Shown in pieces: positions 46,636 through 56,405 of a stretch of 64,000 nucleotides of DNA. Below the pieces are notes generated by a model. That model did no database searches. It had not been told where the DNA came from and saw only the letters and a list, made by a program, of their open reading frames with translations. The first letter of the stretch is position 1, and each line of letters begins with the position of its first letter. The stretch comes from Enterococcus canis NBRC 100695. Lineage in GTDB: Bacteria; Bacillota; Bacilli; Lactobacillales; Enterococcaceae. The DNA lies in contig NZ_BCQJ01000001.1 of assembly GCF_001544375.1 (NCBI RefSeq), forward strand, positions 480,275 through 544,274, written 5' to 3'. Made by a program: the position numbers and the translations under genes.

Positions 46636-47555
46636 TGATTTATACTGTAACGCTTAATCCATCTATCGACTACATCGTCCATGTGGATCACCTTGCGATT
46701 GGTGATTTAAATCGGATGAAGGAAGATTTTAAATTGCCTGGTGGCAAAGGAATCAATGTTTCCCGTATTTTGAAACGTATCGGCGTTGAATCAACTGCCT
46801 TAGGTTTTTTAGGTGGTTTTACAGGGACGTTTATCCAAGATTGGCTAAAAAAAGAAATGATCACCACCCATTTCACGCCAGTGCAAGCTGACACGCGGAT
46901 CAATATCAAATTAAAATCGGATACCGAAACAGAAATCAACGGTTTAGGTCCAGTCATTTCTAATGAAGAAATGCAGCAGTTGAAACAAACCCTCAGCACA
47001 ATCACGTCAGAAGACGTTGTGATTTTGTCAGGTAGTACCCCTGCTTCTTTAACGAAGGGTTTTTATCAAGAATTGATTCAAATTATTCAAGATAAAGGCG
47101 CTCAATTCGTTATCGACACCACTGGTGAAGATTTATTAGCTGCTTTGCCCAAAAAGCCATTATTGGTAAAACCTAACAATCATGAGTTGGCAGAGCTTTA
47201 TCAAACAAGCTTCGACTCTATTGAAGCAATTTATCCCTATGGCCGCCGGATGCTGGCGGAAGGCGCCCAACATGTACTGGTCTCCATGGCCGGTGACGGT
47301 GCCCTATTGTTCACTAATGAAGGAATCTACCGTGCCAATGTACTAAAAGGCACTTTAAAAAATTCGGTAGGTGCAGGCGACTCCATGATCGCTGGCTTTG
47401 TCGGAGCATTCATCAAATCTGGTGATCCGCTGGAAGCCTTTAAATGGGGTGTTGCTTGTGGCAGTGCAACTGCTTTTTCCGATGATTTAGCATCTGAGGA
47501 AATGATTTTGTCGCTAGTCCCTAAAGTCGAAATTGAAAAAATCGAGGAGGAGTAA
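46632..47555 (+). CDS. fruK: 1-Phosphofructokinase FruK
   Basis: 307 residues of the PfkB family: N-terminal TLNPSIDYIVHVD, GGKGINVSRIL (about 39-49), and the C-terminal catalytic GAGDSMIAGF (about 247-256). It phosphorylates fructose-1-phosphate to fructose-1,6-bisphosphate with ATP. The start overlaps the fruR stop; either of two adjacent ATG codons (46632, 46635) fits AAGGAG. Confidence 0.96.
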   Translation: MMIYTVTLNPSIDYIVHVDHLAIGDLNRMKEDFKLPGGKGINVSRILKRIGVESTALGFLGGFTGTFIQDWLKKEMITTHFTPVQADTRINIKLKSDTETEINGLGPVISNEEMQQLKQTLSTITSEDVVILSGSTPASLTKGFYQELIQIIQDKGAQFVIDTTGEDLLAALPKKPLLVKPNNHELAELYQTSFDSIEAIYPYGRRMLAEGAQHVLVSMAGDGALLFTNEGIYRANVLKGTLKNSVGAGDSMIAGFVGAFIKSGDPLEAFKWGVACGSATAFSDDLASEEMILSLVPKVEIEKIEEE

Positions 47556-47556
47556 C

Positions 47557-49470
47557 ATGAATATCAAAGATTTGTTGGTCAAAAATGTCATGATCATGGA
47601 TCTCCAAGCAACAGATAAAGCTGGTGCAATTGATGAAATGGTCCAAAAATTGTATGACGAAGGTCGCATTAGCGACATCAAAACCTATAAGGATGGCATC
47701 TTAGCCCGGGAAGCTCAGACATCCACTGGTTTAGGGGATGGCATTGCGATGCCCCATGCGAAAAATAGTGCTGTAAAAGAAGCAACGGTTTTATTTGCTA
47801 AAAGTAAAAACGGGATTGATTATCAATCACTAGACGGTCAGCCTGCGTACTTATTCTTTATGATTGCAGCTCCAGAAGGCGCCAACGATACCCATTTACA
47901 AGCCTTAGCTGCCCTTTCCCGTTTGTTGATCAATCCAGATTTTGTGGCACAATTAAAACAAGCGCAGTCACCGGATGAGGTCCAAAACCTCTTCCAAGCT
48001 GCTGAAGACCAAAAAGAAGCAGAGGAACAAGCTGAAGCGGAACAAGAAGTGAAAGACTTTAACCGTCGCTATATCGTCGCAGTAACTGCTTGTCCAACTG
48101 GGATTGCTCACACCTATATGGCAGAAGATGCCTTGAAGAAGAAAGCGAAAGAAATGGGCGTTGATATCAAGGTTGAAACCAACGGCTCTGAAGGGATCAA
48201 AAATCGCTTAACTGCTGAAGATATCGCTCGTGCTGACGCGGTCATCGTAGCTGCTGATAAAAAAGTTGAAATGAACCGTTTTGATGGCAAAGAGTTAGTT
48301 AATCGGCCAGTTAGTGACGGAATTCGTAAACCAGAAGAATTGATCGACTTAGCACTTTCTGGCAATGCGCCAACCTTCCGCGGTGACGGAAATAATACTG
48401 GCTCAGATGAAGGTTCGGCTGACGGTTCTATTGGTTCTCGTATTTACAAAGATTTGATGAACGGTGTTTCCCATATGTTGCCATTCGTGGTAGCCGGCGG
48501 GATCTTGATTGCAATTTCCTTTATGATTGACCAATTTATGGGGGTTCCTCAGGAATCTTTAGGAGAATTAGGAAACTATAACCAAGCAGCGCAATGGTTC
48601 AACCAAATCGGTAGCGCCGCCTTTGGCTTTATGTTACCAATTCTAGCTGGTTTTATTGCTTCTAGTATTGCTGACCGTCCTGGTTTAGTTGTCGGTTTTG
48701 CTGCGGGTGCTTTGGCCAATGCCGGTGGTGCTGGCTTCTTAGGTGCCTTAGTTGGTGGTTTCCTTGGCGGTTACGTGATCGTCTTCTTACGCAAGGTTTT
48801 CAAAGGCTTGCCAAAATCATTAGACGGTATCAAAACAATTCTCTTCTATCCTGTTTTTGGTCTATTGATCACAGGGGCCTTAATGCTTCTAATCAATGTG
48901 CCTATGAAAGCTATCAATGATGGTTTGACTGGCTTCCTAGATGGTCTAAGTGGGACGAATGCCATTTTATTAGGTGCTCTACTTGGCGGCATGATGGCGG
49001 CTGACTTAGGAGGACCTATCAACAAAGCGGCTTATGTATTTGGTACTGCAACCTTAGCAACAACGGTTGCCGAAGGTGGTAGTGTGGTAATGGCCGCGGT
49101 AATGGCCGGCGGGATGGTACCGCCACTAGCAATCTTCATCGCAACACGTCTTTTCAAAGGGAAATTCACAAAAGATCAAGAAGACGCTGGTTTGACAAAC
49201 ATCGTCATGGGACTATCCTTCGTTACAGAAGGCGCGATTCCATTTGCTGCAGCTGATCCACTACGGGCTATTCCTAGCTTTATCGCTGGTTCTGCTTTAG
49301 CCGGTGGTTTAGTCGGTGCCTTCGGAATCAAACTACTCGCACCTCATGGCGGAATTTTCGTTGTACTGCTATTGAGTCATCCATTACTTTATCTGTTATT
49401 CATCGTCATTGGTGCCATCGTTTCTGGTGTTATCTTTGGACTATTGAAACAACCAATCAAACAAGACTAA
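47557..49470 (+). CDS. fruA: PTS fructose transporter EIIABC
   Basis: 637 residues in A-B-C order. EIIA-Fru with phosphorylated His67 (GDGIAMPHAKN), an acidic linker (about 145-170), EIIB with Cys179 (VTACPTGIAHTYMAEDAL), and the membrane EIIC domain (about 280-630). It imports fructose as fructose-1-phosphate, the FruK substrate. The ATG is one base after the fruK stop, behind GGAGGAG; an upstream in-frame ATG lies inside fruK. Confidence 0.97.
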   Translation: MNIKDLLVKNVMIMDLQATDKAGAIDEMVQKLYDEGRISDIKTYKDGILAREAQTSTGLGDGIAMPHAKNSAVKEATVLFAKSKNGIDYQSLDGQPAYLFFMIAAPEGANDTHLQALAALSRLLINPDFVAQLKQAQSPDEVQNLFQAAEDQKEAEEQAEAEQEVKDFNRRYIVAVTACPTGIAHTYMAEDALKKKAKEMGVDIKVETNGSEGIKNRLTAEDIARADAVIVAADKKVEMNRFDGKELVNRPVSDGIRKPEELIDLALSGNAPTFRGDGNNTGSDEGSADGSIGSRIYKDLMNGVSHMLPFVVAGGILIAISFMIDQFMGVPQESLGELGNYNQAAQWFNQIGSAAFGFMLPILAGFIASSIADRPGLVVGFAAGALANAGGAGFLGALVGGFLGGYVIVFLRKVFKGLPKSLDGIKTILFYPVFGLLITGALMLLINVPMKAINDGLTGFLDGLSGTNAILLGALLGGMMAADLGGPINKAAYVFGTATLATTVAEGGSVVMAAVMAGGMVPPLAIFIATRLFKGKFTKDQEDAGLTNIVMGLSFVTEGAIPFAAADPLRAIPSFIAGSALAGGLVGAFGIKLLAPHGGIFVVLLLSHPLLYLLFIVIGAIVSGVIFGLLKQPIKQD

Positions 49471-49473
49471 AAA

Positions 49474-49507
49474 AAAGAGCAAAGCCCGCGGGCTTTGCTC
49501 TTTTTAT
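49474..49507 (+). terminator. Terminator of the fruRKA operon
   Basis: AAAGAGCAAAGCCCG pairs with CGGGCTTTGCTCTTT, perfect and flanked by A and T tracts; it can also serve the convergent gene at 49504. Confidence 0.93.
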
Positions 49508-50838
49508 ACTTCCGGTTCTACCCGAACAGTATCTCCGATTTTTTCTAAATGGCTGTAATCGAAGAAAATCACGCGTAGATGATTCTCTCCCTTTTTCAAA
49601 TCAAAACGAACTTGGTTACGACGCTTACGGACATGCGAAATTTTCGTATCCTTAAACTGTTCCTTTAACTGCTCCAAAGGAATCTTATCAAAGAACTCCC
49701 GCGGAATGTAGAAACGTAAAATAGACGTATACTCCTGATAGTGTTCGTCTGTCACTTCAATCTCCAACAAATCACGAATATAAAACTCATAAGCAGATAA
49801 ACCATCATCCACACTGTATTTAGGATTCAGGACGCGATAGTTCATCATATTCATGCGGCTTTCATCGATCCACGGAAAATAAGCACGTGCATTCAGACGG
49901 CCTTTTGTCCGTTTTTCAGCGTATTGTTGGTTCACAAAGTCGTACGAGCGGGTCACAAAATGAGTTGCCTCCTTTTTGACTGTCGGCTGCAATTGACCAT
50001 TTTGATACTGAACCGTTTGAATCGTTTGATCCCCAAAGGCAAATTCAATCAGTGGCTGCCTTAAAATACCGATGCCGTTGTTCCACGATAGCTGATCATA
50101 CCCCATTTGGTCGCGAAAAAGACGCTGAAAATGTTGATTCACCTCTAAATCCCAGTTCAATGGATTTTGGAATAGTTCAATACACATGACTTGATTGGGC
50201 AAGTGACGTAATTCTTGTACCTGCTGCACATCCTCAAATACTTGTTTAGGAATCACTTGGTAATAGTAAGAACTAACATACATCTTCCAGCAGGACGTCA
50301 ACAACAGACCTTTATAAAAAGCGTCATAGCCCGCCAGCTGGTTACAATCCACCACGATTTCACCCGCATCATTGCGCATTTTTGGCAGTACGTCGGTTTC
50401 AGCGGCAGTCTCAAAAGTCCGCTGACTCAGCTCTGATACGTTGTTGTACAGGTATTCGTCATAAGAGCGAATGTAACCGTAAACGCCATGGGCAATCATC
50501 CGTTGATCACAGTAATCGCTAATGACCTGTTGCTGACCAAAAAATAATTCTTTATCATAAAGATTTCGCTCAAAAAGCGTCAGTTGTCGAATGTGCATTT
50601 GGAAGCGTCCCGCTACCCCTTCAACTATCAGCCAAATATCCGTATTTGCGTCGATGGCTTGAATTGCGGCCGTCATTTTTTCTAAATCAAAAGGTGTTTT
50701 ATCAAATCCGATACGCATTGAAACAGGCTCCGTCAACAACCGTACAAAGACCAGCCAATCTTGAACCGCCGTTCGGACACTCTCCACTGTAAAATTAGCA
50801 AGTTGCCCCACCATGTAGATTCGTTCTTGTTTCTCCAT
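49504..50838 (-). CDS. Conserved-looking protein of unknown function, 444 residues
   Basis: A long soluble protein rich in Tyr, Phe, Gln and Asn, without signal peptide, membrane segments or a nucleotide-binding loop. It has a mixed alpha/beta look, several Cys (SDYCDQR, VDCNQL, TSCWKMYVSSYYY) and a basic C-terminal stretch (SHVRKRRNQVRFDLKKG). I do not recognise a family. Codon use resembles the neighbours, so it is not an obvious recent import. The ATG at 50838 has GAGGAGG eight bases upstream. Confidence 0.7.
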   Translation of the reverse strand: MEKQERIYMVGQLANFTVESVRTAVQDWLVFVRLLTEPVSMRIGFDKTPFDLEKMTAAIQAIDANTDIWLIVEGVAGRFQMHIRQLTLFERNLYDKELFFGQQQVISDYCDQRMIAHGVYGYIRSYDEYLYNNVSELSQRTFETAAETDVLPKMRNDAGEIVVDCNQLAGYDAFYKGLLLTSCWKMYVSSYYYQVIPKQVFEDVQQVQELRHLPNQVMCIELFQNPLNWDLEVNQHFQRLFRDQMGYDQLSWNNGIGILRQPLIEFAFGDQTIQTVQYQNGQLQPTVKKEATHFVTRSYDFVNQQYAEKRTKGRLNARAYFPWIDESRMNMMNYRVLNPKYSVDDGLSAYEFYIRDLLEIEVTDEHYQEYTSILRFYIPREFFDKIPLEQLKEQFKDTKISHVRKRRNQVRFDLKKGENHLRVIFFDYSHLEKIGDTVRVEPEV

Positions 50839-50976
50839 CCGTACCACCTCCTCAATTCAAGTATAGCGAAATTTCAATGAGAATTCACTTAAAATGACTC
50901 TAATAATTTTAAAAACAGCTCGACTTGTAGTATCCTTGCTAAAAGTGATACACTAGCTTTGCAGGAGGTGAGCCAT

Positions 50977-51132
50977 ATGGGCTTGAAATTTCAACGAGAA
51001 GACACTTTAGATAAACTATTTGAATCCTTTGCCATCGACCCTGATAAAAAGGAATTGCCGGAAAAAGAATTAGTGGCAAAACAAACTGACAAAGTCGAAA
51101 AAAAGGATGCACCAAAAGCTGACAAAATGTAA
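50977..51132 (+). CDS. 51-residue charged protein (possibly SPJ_0845 family)
   Basis: Reads MGLKFQREDTLDKLFESF..., ending in KKDAPKADKM; about half the residues are charged, without hydrophobic core beyond the first helix. A strong GCAGGAGGTGAG site precedes the ATG, and a promoter-like TTGTAG...TACACT and a downstream terminator bracket it. I recall short proteins of this type in streptococci and enterococci under the name SPJ_0845, but am not certain. Function unknown. Confidence 0.65.
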   Translation: MGLKFQREDTLDKLFESFAIDPDKKELPEKELVAKQTDKVEKKDAPKADKM

Positions 51133-51143
51133 ATTATAAATAA

Positions 51144-51194
51144 GAAAGCACCGAAGCTATCTCTGACTAGAGGGATAGTTTTGGTGCTTTTTCA
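51144..51194 (+). terminator. Terminator of the 51-residue gene
   Basis: AAAGCACCGAAGCTATC pairs with GGATAGTTTTGGTGCTTT with few mismatches, followed by TTTTT; the convergent ysxC gene ends just beyond. Confidence 0.8.
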
Positions 51195-51200
51195 TCATTT

Positions 51201-51785
51201 TTATTTGATAAAACTTTCGATGACTTTCCAAGCGGTATCTTTACCCTCTTTTGTCTCAGAAGAAAAGATGATGAAATGGTCATCTGGATCAAAGTCCAGC
51301 TGCTTTTTGATCACACTCTCATGTTTATTCCATTTCCCGCGTGGGATTTTGTCAGCCTTGGTTGCTACGATGATAACAGGCAGATTATGATATTTCAAAA
51401 ATTCATACATTTGAATATCTTCAGCAGTTGGTGGGTGTCGTAGATCGACTAGCGAAACTACCGCCCGCAACGGCTCCCGTCCTGTCAGATAAGTTTCAAT
51501 CATTTTACCCCATTTAGCTCGCTCTGTTTTTGAGACTTTAGCATAGCCATAGCCCGGTACATCCACAAACAGTAGGGTATCTTCAATATTATAAAAGTTC
51601 AGCGTTTGGGTTTTCCCTGGCTTACCAGAAGTTCGTGCTAAATTTTTTCGATTAATCATCGTATTGATAAAAGAAGACTTTCCAACATTAGAGCGGCCAG
51701 CCAGCGCAATCTCAGGTAGTCCACCTGGCGGATACTGCTCCGGTCGAACGGCACTAATGATGATTTCGGCATTATGCACTTTCAT
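51201..51785 (-). CDS. ysxC: Ribosome biogenesis GTPase YsxC/EngB
   Basis: 194 residues. P-loop [10 protein letters not shown] (about 30-39), switch DVPGYG (about 75-80), ATKADK as NKxD-like motif (about 142-147) and SSETKEG as G5. It assists assembly of the 50S subunit and is essential in B. subtilis. It follows clpX by 61 bases with a hairpin between them. GGAGGGAATACACA precedes the ATG. Confidence 0.96.
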   Translation of the reverse strand: MKVHNAEIIISAVRPEQYPPGGLPEIALAGRSNVGKSSFINTMINRKNLARTSGKPGKTQTLNFYNIEDTLLFVDVPGYGYAKVSKTERAKWGKMIETYLTGREPLRAVVSLVDLRHPPTAEDIQMYEFLKYHNLPVIIVATKADKIPRGKWNKHESVIKKQLDFDPDDHFIIFSSETKEGKDTAWKVIESFIK

Positions 51786-51808
51786 TGTGTATTCCCTCCT
51801 TTAAAGAG

Positions 51809-51842
51809 AAAAAGAGTTCGGAAAAAATCCGAGCTCTTTTTA
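51809..51842 (-). terminator. Hairpin terminator/attenuator between clpX and ysxC
   Basis: AAAAAGAGTTCGGA (51809-51822) pairs with TCCGAGCTCTTTTT (51828-51841). It lies between two co-oriented genes, so it probably lowers rather than abolishes ysxC read-through, or ysxC has its own promoter. Confidence 0.8.
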
Positions 51843-51846
51843 ATAA

Positions 51847-53091
51847 TTAGCCTGCTTTTTTCTCTTGGCGAACGACTGTTGGCGATCCCTGTCCGTCTAC
51901 TGATTCTTTTGTTACCACGATTTTTTCAATGGTTTCATCAGAAGGTGTATCGAACATCACATCCATCATGACATCCTCAATAATGGAACGTAAACCACGA
52001 GCACCCGTATTGCGTTCAATCGCTTTATCCGCAATCGCTTGTAGTGCGCTATGATCAAATTCCAACTCAACATCGTCTAGGTCCAATAATTTTTGGTATT
52101 GTTTAACTAGCGCATTCTTTGGCTCTGTCAAAATATGCACCAAGTCATCATTGGTTAGTTTTTCTAAAGCAGCCGTCACTGGCAAACGCCCAATGAACTC
52201 TGGGATCAAGCCGAATTTCAACAAATCTTCTGGAATGATTTGTTGCATTACGCTCTCACCTTCGGCAATTTTTTTATTGTTGGTACCAAAACCAATCGTT
52301 TTTTCACCTAAGCGATTTTTTACGATCGTTTCAATGCCGTCAAACGCTCCACCCACGATAAACAAGACATTTGTTGTATCGATTTGGATGAATTCTTGAT
52401 GAGGGTGCTTGCGTCCGCCTTGTGGTGGCACACTTGCAACAGTTCCTTCCAAAATTTTCAGTAAGGCTTGTTGAACTCCTTCACCGGAAACATCCCGCGT
52501 GATTGAGACATTTTCACTCTTACGGGCAATTTTGTCGATTTCATCAATATAGATGATGCCACGTTCAGCTTGTTCCACATTGTAGTCAGCTGCCTGCAGA
52601 AGCTTCAGTAAGATGTTTTCTACATCTTCACCGACGTAACCTGCTTCAGTCAAACTCGTTGCATCTGCAATTGCAAATGGCACGTTCAACGTACGAGCAA
52701 GTGTTTGTGCTAAGAATGTTTTCCCAGACCCAGTTGGCCCAATTAAACAAATATTACTTTTTTGCAATTCAACTTCGTCAGAATGATCGACATCCATAGA
52801 ATTGATCCGTTTATAATGGTTATAGACAGCGACAGCCAATGATTTCTTGGCGCGATCTTGACCAATGACATATTCATTTAAGACAGCAAGGATCTCTTGG
52901 GGTTTTGGTACATCCGTAAATTCACGAACTGCTTCATCATAAAACTCTTCATCGATAATCTCTTTACAAAGATCGATACATTCGTTACAAATATACACGC
53001 CTGGTCCTGCGACGATTTTTTTGACTTCTTCTTGTGTTTTACCGCAAAAAGAACAGCGAACAGTGCCAGTATTGTCAGTATTGTCGTACAT
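51847..53091 (-). CDS. clpX: ATP-dependent Clp protease ATP-binding subunit ClpX
   Basis: 414 residues. An N-terminal zinc-binding domain with four cysteines (CSFC and CNECIDLC, 14-40), Walker A GPTGSGKT (about 113-120), Walker [11 protein letters not shown], and IGF loop (EKTIGFGTN) for docking ClpP. It unfolds tagged proteins for ClpP. It lies between tig and ysxC, a conserved Firmicute order. Confidence 0.97.
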   Translation of the reverse strand: MYDNTDNTGTVRCSFCGKTQEEVKKIVAGPGVYICNECIDLCKEIIDEEFYDEAVREFTDVPKPQEILAVLNEYVIGQDRAKKSLAVAVYNHYKRINSMDVDHSDEVELQKSNICLIGPTGSGKTFLAQTLARTLNVPFAIADATSLTEAGYVGEDVENILLKLLQAADYNVEQAERGIIYIDEIDKIARKSENVSITRDVSGEGVQQALLKILEGTVASVPPQGGRKHPHQEFIQIDTTNVLFIVGGAFDGIETIVKNRLGEKTIGFGTNNKKIAEGESVMQQIIPEDLLKFGLIPEFIGRLPVTAALEKLTNDDLVHILTEPKNALVKQYQKLLDLDDVELEFDHSALQAIADKAIERNTGARGLRSIIEDVMMDVMFDTPSDETIEKIVVTKESVDGQGSPTVVRQEKKAG

Positions 53092-53251
53092 TTCTTCACC
53101 CCTTATTTGTACAAAGACGATTTTTCGTCTTTTCCTATATTACCATAAGTATAACACTTTTGCGAATAGTAAACACGGAAATAGTCAGCAGTAAGTACAG
53201 TGGCACTCTACCTTTTTCAAAAGACTCCCGCCCTAAAAAAACACACTAGAT

Positions 53252-53283
53252 AAAGAAAGAGCTGTGACAATGTCACAGCCCCG
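53252..53283 (-). terminator. Terminator of tig
   Basis: GCTGTGAC pairs with GTCACAGC; on the minus strand GGGGCTGTGAC...GTCACAGCTCTTTCTTT. Confidence 0.75.
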
Positions 53284-53296
53284 TCGATTATTCACA

Positions 53297-54580
53297 TTAA
53301 GCTTCTTTTGCAGTACCGGTGATTAATTCAACAGCTTTCTTCATGCGGATGTCATGTTTTAACATATCTTCCGTCAAGACGCGGCTGATTTGGTCAACTG
53401 GCATGTTGTATTGTTCAGCCAAGTCAGCGATTTCCGCTTGAATTTCTTCTTCGGTTGCATCGATTGCTTCAGCAGCTGCTACCGCTTCGATCACAAGATT
53501 TGTTTTCACGCGCATGTCTGCTTCGCCTTCAAATTGTTGATGTAAATCTTGTTCTGATGTACCAGTCAATTGATAGTACATTTCAGGAGAGATTCCTTGG
53601 CGTTGCATGTTGTTCAAGAATTCGTCCATCGCACGGTGAACTTCATCGTGAACCATTACGTGTGGCAATTCAACGATTTCAGCATTTTCAACTGCTTTAC
53701 GGATGGCTAACTCATCTTTCGCATCGTCAGCAGCTTTTTCTTTTGCTTCTGTTAATTCTTTACGGTATTTTTCTTTTAATTCGTCTAATGTTTCAACTTC
53801 GTCATCCACATCTTTTGCGAATTCGTCGTCTAATTCAGGTAATTCTTTGACTTTTACTTCATGTAAAGTCACTTTGAAGACTGCTTCTTTACCTGCTAAG
53901 TCTTCTGCTTGGTAATCTTCTGGGAATGTTACCGTTACATCAAAGTTTTCGCCGGCTTTATGACCTACGATTTGTTCTTCAAAACCTGGAATGAATTGGC
54001 CTGAGCCAAGTTCTAATGAATAGTTGTCGCCTTTGCCGCCTTCAAATGCTTCGTCGCCTAAGAAACCTTCAAAGTCGATTACAGCAGTATCGCCTTCAGC
54101 AGCAGCTTCGTCTTCTTTTACGACTAATTCTGCTTGTGTTTCTTGTTCGCGTTTCAAGCGATCTTCTACGTCAGCGTCTGTTACTTCACGGTCTTGTTTT
54201 TCGACCGTTAAGTCTTTATATTCGCCAAGTTTTACTTCAGGTTTAACGGTCACTTCAGCAGTGATAACCCAGTCTTCACCTTTTTCCATTTTTTCAACGT
54301 CGATTTTTGGTTGTGCCACAGGATCGATTCCTGTTTCTGCTACGGCAGCTTCATAAGCTTCCGGTAAAACTGCGTTCAAAGCATCTTCGTACAACGCTTC
54401 TTCTCCGTACATACGGTTGAAGACTTGACGGCTGACTTTCCCTTTACGGAAGCCAGGAACGTTCAAGTTCTTTTTCACTTTATTGAAAGCTTCGGTCATT
54501 CCTTTTTGGATCAAAGTTTGATCGATTTCGAAAGTCAATACACCATCATTGGTGCCTTTCTTTTCCCATTTGGCTGTCAT
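53297..54580 (-). CDS. tig: Trigger factor
   Basis: 427 residues. The ribosome-binding signature GFRKGKVSR (about 43-51) is in the N-terminal domain, then the FKBP-type prolyl isomerase domain (about 160-245, with [20 protein letters not shown]) and the C-terminal chaperone arms. It binds nascent chains at the exit tunnel. The ATG at 54580 follows GGAGGGAAAATA; the upstream extension is not conserved. Confidence 0.97.
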   Translation of the reverse strand: MTAKWEKKGTNDGVLTFEIDQTLIQKGMTEAFNKVKKNLNVPGFRKGKVSRQVFNRMYGEEALYEDALNAVLPEAYEAAVAETGIDPVAQPKIDVEKMEKGEDWVITAEVTVKPEVKLGEYKDLTVEKQDREVTDADVEDRLKREQETQAELVVKEDEAAAEGDTAVIDFEGFLGDEAFEGGKGDNYSLELGSGQFIPGFEEQIVGHKAGENFDVTVTFPEDYQAEDLAGKEAVFKVTLHEVKVKELPELDDEFAKDVDDEVETLDELKEKYRKELTEAKEKAADDAKDELAIRKAVENAEIVELPHVMVHDEVHRAMDEFLNNMQRQGISPEMYYQLTGTSEQDLHQQFEGEADMRVKTNLVIEAVAAAEAIDATEEEIQAEIADLAEQYNMPVDQISRVLTEDMLKHDIRMKKAVELITGTAKEA

Positions 54581-54675
54581 TATTTTCCCTCCAAGAAACA
54601 TGTTTTTATACAAGTTCGTAAGCTATGCATACTTTTAAATAGTACACTAGTAGCTGGAAAATGTAAATAATTTCG

Positions 54676-54715
54676 CAATAAAAAAGCGCAGTTCCGCCAT
54701 AAGACGACTGCGCGA
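54676..54715 (-). terminator. Terminator of the TPR/small-protein operon
   Basis: GCGCAGT (54686-54692) and ACTGCGC (54706-54712) pair; the minus-strand side is followed by TTTTTTATTG. Confidence 0.85.
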
Positions 54716-54721
54716 ATTTTT

Positions 54722-54985
54722 TTATAAAAAAGACTCCTGTGAAACTTGTCGTAACTGATCCTGCAACCGGCGAGCCGTTTGAATATCATGCTCTTCCTGT
54801 TCATTGGTTCCTAAAGAGGTCGCCTCCAACTGATAGGTCTCAATATAGCTCTTTGCCCAGCTAGTTGGATTGGTAATTATCTCGTCAGCAAAAGGATACA
54901 GCATCGCAAAATGCAGGATTACCTCCTCTTCAATGTTCAATAGCAGGATTGGATCAGAGTTCCTTTTCCAGATATAGCAGAACAC
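54722..54985 (-). CDS. Small hypothetical protein overlapping the TPR gene
   Basis: Up to 87 residues, acidic, without membrane segments; the part from DPILLLNIEEEV on looks coding. No known family recognised. The start is ambiguous: a GTG at 54985 overlaps the TPR gene by 32 bases without a ribosome binding site, while the ATG at 54904 lies 17 bases after a perfect GAGGAGG, too far for normal use. A noncanonical start codon or coupled translation is possible. Confidence 0.5.
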   Translation of the reverse strand: MFCYIWKRNSDPILLLNIEEEVILHFAMLYPFADEIITNPTSWAKSYIETYQLEATSLGTNEQEEHDIQTARRLQDQLRQVSQESFL

Positions 54986-55676
54986 GCTGATAACTGGCGC
55001 TATCCCCTGGCGAGCCTAGCTCGGCCGGAATCACTTGTCTTATCTTACCTTGCCAAGAAATGGGAATCGTTTCGGTGATTTCCAAGCGTTGCAACTCTTC
55101 CAACAACCAAGATTTGGCTAGACTATGTAGTTTAGGCTGCTGCAATAGCTCCTTGGCGATTTCCACAAAATCCGCTTGCGGCAATAGAGCAGCTTCTTTA
55201 ATTAACTGCAACTGTTCATGTGCTTGACGCTCAGGAAGTATTTCCAGCTCATTTTTCACCTGAGCGATACGTTCATGCTCAAATTGTTGTGCTAGCAGCT
55301 CGGCCCGGCGAATCTCCTTTTTCAGAATCACTAAGGCTTTCATGTCTTGCTTACTACTAGTAAGAATTTTTCGGTTGATTAGAGTTTGCGCTTCAACAAA
55401 GCGTTTTGTTTGGAGCAGGACGCGAATGTACAAAGCTAAATAATCAGGAACTCGTTCGTAATCATCTAGATAGTCTTGTGCTAAGACATATGCCGTTTCG
55501 CCTTCGCCCAATTCGGCAAAGGTCGTCAGCAAAAGAAAGTTCAGAGGGAAATCCGGTTGGATCTCATACGCTTGCAAGAGGAAGTCTCCTGCCTTGCGAA
55601 AGGAACCAGCAGCTAACGCTTCCTGGCCCAGTGCAATGAACCGTTCATAATTTTTAGGAAATGGGATCTTGGTCAT
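54954..55676 (-). CDS. TPR-repeat protein
   Basis: 240 residues. Tetratricopeptide-like helical pairs cover the first 110 residues (FIALGQEALAAGSFRKAGDFLLQAYEIQPDFP), followed by a charged helical second half. Probably a protein-interaction scaffold; the partner is unknown. The ATG at 55676 has GGAGGG upstream; an ATG 18 bases earlier is also possible. Cotranscribed with the small gene downstream. Confidence 0.75.
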   Translation of the reverse strand: MTKIPFPKNYERFIALGQEALAAGSFRKAGDFLLQAYEIQPDFPLNFLLLTTFAELGEGETAYVLAQDYLDDYERVPDYLALYIRVLLQTKRFVEAQTLINRKILTSSKQDMKALVILKKEIRRAELLAQQFEHERIAQVKNELEILPERQAHEQLQLIKEAALLPQADFVEIAKELLQQPKLHSLAKSWLLEELQRLEITETIPISWQGKIRQVIPAELGSPGDSASYQRVLLYLEKEL

Positions 55677-55806
55677 TGACAGATTTCCCTCCATTCTTTC
55701 ATGATATTTTTATCATTCCATCTATATTTTCACATTTATCATAACAAATAATCGTTGCACTGTATACCTAAAAAAGCACAAAAAAGGTTGAATTTCTATT
55801 AAAAAT

Positions 55807-55849
55807 GGTTTGCTTACGTCCGTTAAAAATAACAAACGTAAGCAAACCG
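55807..55849 (-). terminator. Terminator of the sppA-RDD operon
   Basis: GGTTTGCTTACG (55807-55818) pairs perfectly with CGTAAGCAAACC (55837-55848), with T residues on the minus-strand side. Confidence 0.85.
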
Positions 55850-56404
55850 TTATTTTTCTTGCAGCGCACGTACTGTGTCTAACTTCACTACCGCCGTATC
55901 AGCAAACATATCAGCAATTTGCTGTTTCTTCTTGGAGAAAGCGGCTGGCAAATAGCCAAAAAAGGCTAAGGGATAATGAAGAATAAAGCGGCCAGCACCT
56001 TCACGAACTAGGGCAGTACTCCAACTCATGACCGGTTCAGTCAAGCTAACTACTGCGATTCCAAAAATCATCTTGCCTAAGGTTTGTCCGTGGTTCAGCT
56101 TAGTCATCAAAGTGAAGTAGCCTAAATAGATTGCGATACTCAGTAAACCATAGACGGACAGCAGACCCCCACGTTCCCAACCACCTAACCGGAAAATCAA
56201 GTCTAGTGTCAAATGCTTCACAGCCACAAAGACTAAGAGATCCAGTAAAAATGCACATAATCGCAGCCAAAATCCAGCGTAGACATAGTGAGGAAAATCA
56301 TTGAAGGGCATTGGTGGCGCTGGTGCCACTTTAGGTACGGTATATTGGGTTCCAACGGGATGCGCATTGTCTTGCGGTCCAACAGCAGGTCCTGTCATAC
56401 TCAT
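55850..56404 (-). CDS. RDD-family membrane protein
   Basis: 184 residues. A Pro-rich cytoplasmic N-terminus (about 1-45), then membrane segments with the family's conserved RLCAFLLDLLVF and GQTLGKMIFGI. RDD proteins are small membrane proteins, some of which act as Na+/H+ antiporters; most are uncharacterised. It starts one base after the sppA stop, with GGAGGGGAG inside the end of sppA, so the pair is cotranslated. Confidence 0.87.
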   Translation of the reverse strand: MSMTGPAVGPQDNAHPVGTQYTVPKVAPAPPMPFNDFPHYVYAGFWLRLCAFLLDLLVFVAVKHLTLDLIFRLGGWERGGLLSVYGLLSIAIYLGYFTLMTKLNHGQTLGKMIFGIAVVSLTEPVMSWSTALVREGAGRFILHYPLAFFGYLPAAFSKKKQQIADMFADTAVVKLDTVRALQEK

Positions 56405-56405
56405 C

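Noticed and set aside
53455-54670. Several plus-strand ORFs opposite trigger factor
   Set aside because: They are shadows of the tig reading frame with low-complexity Leu/Ser/Arg sequence and no ribosome binding sites.
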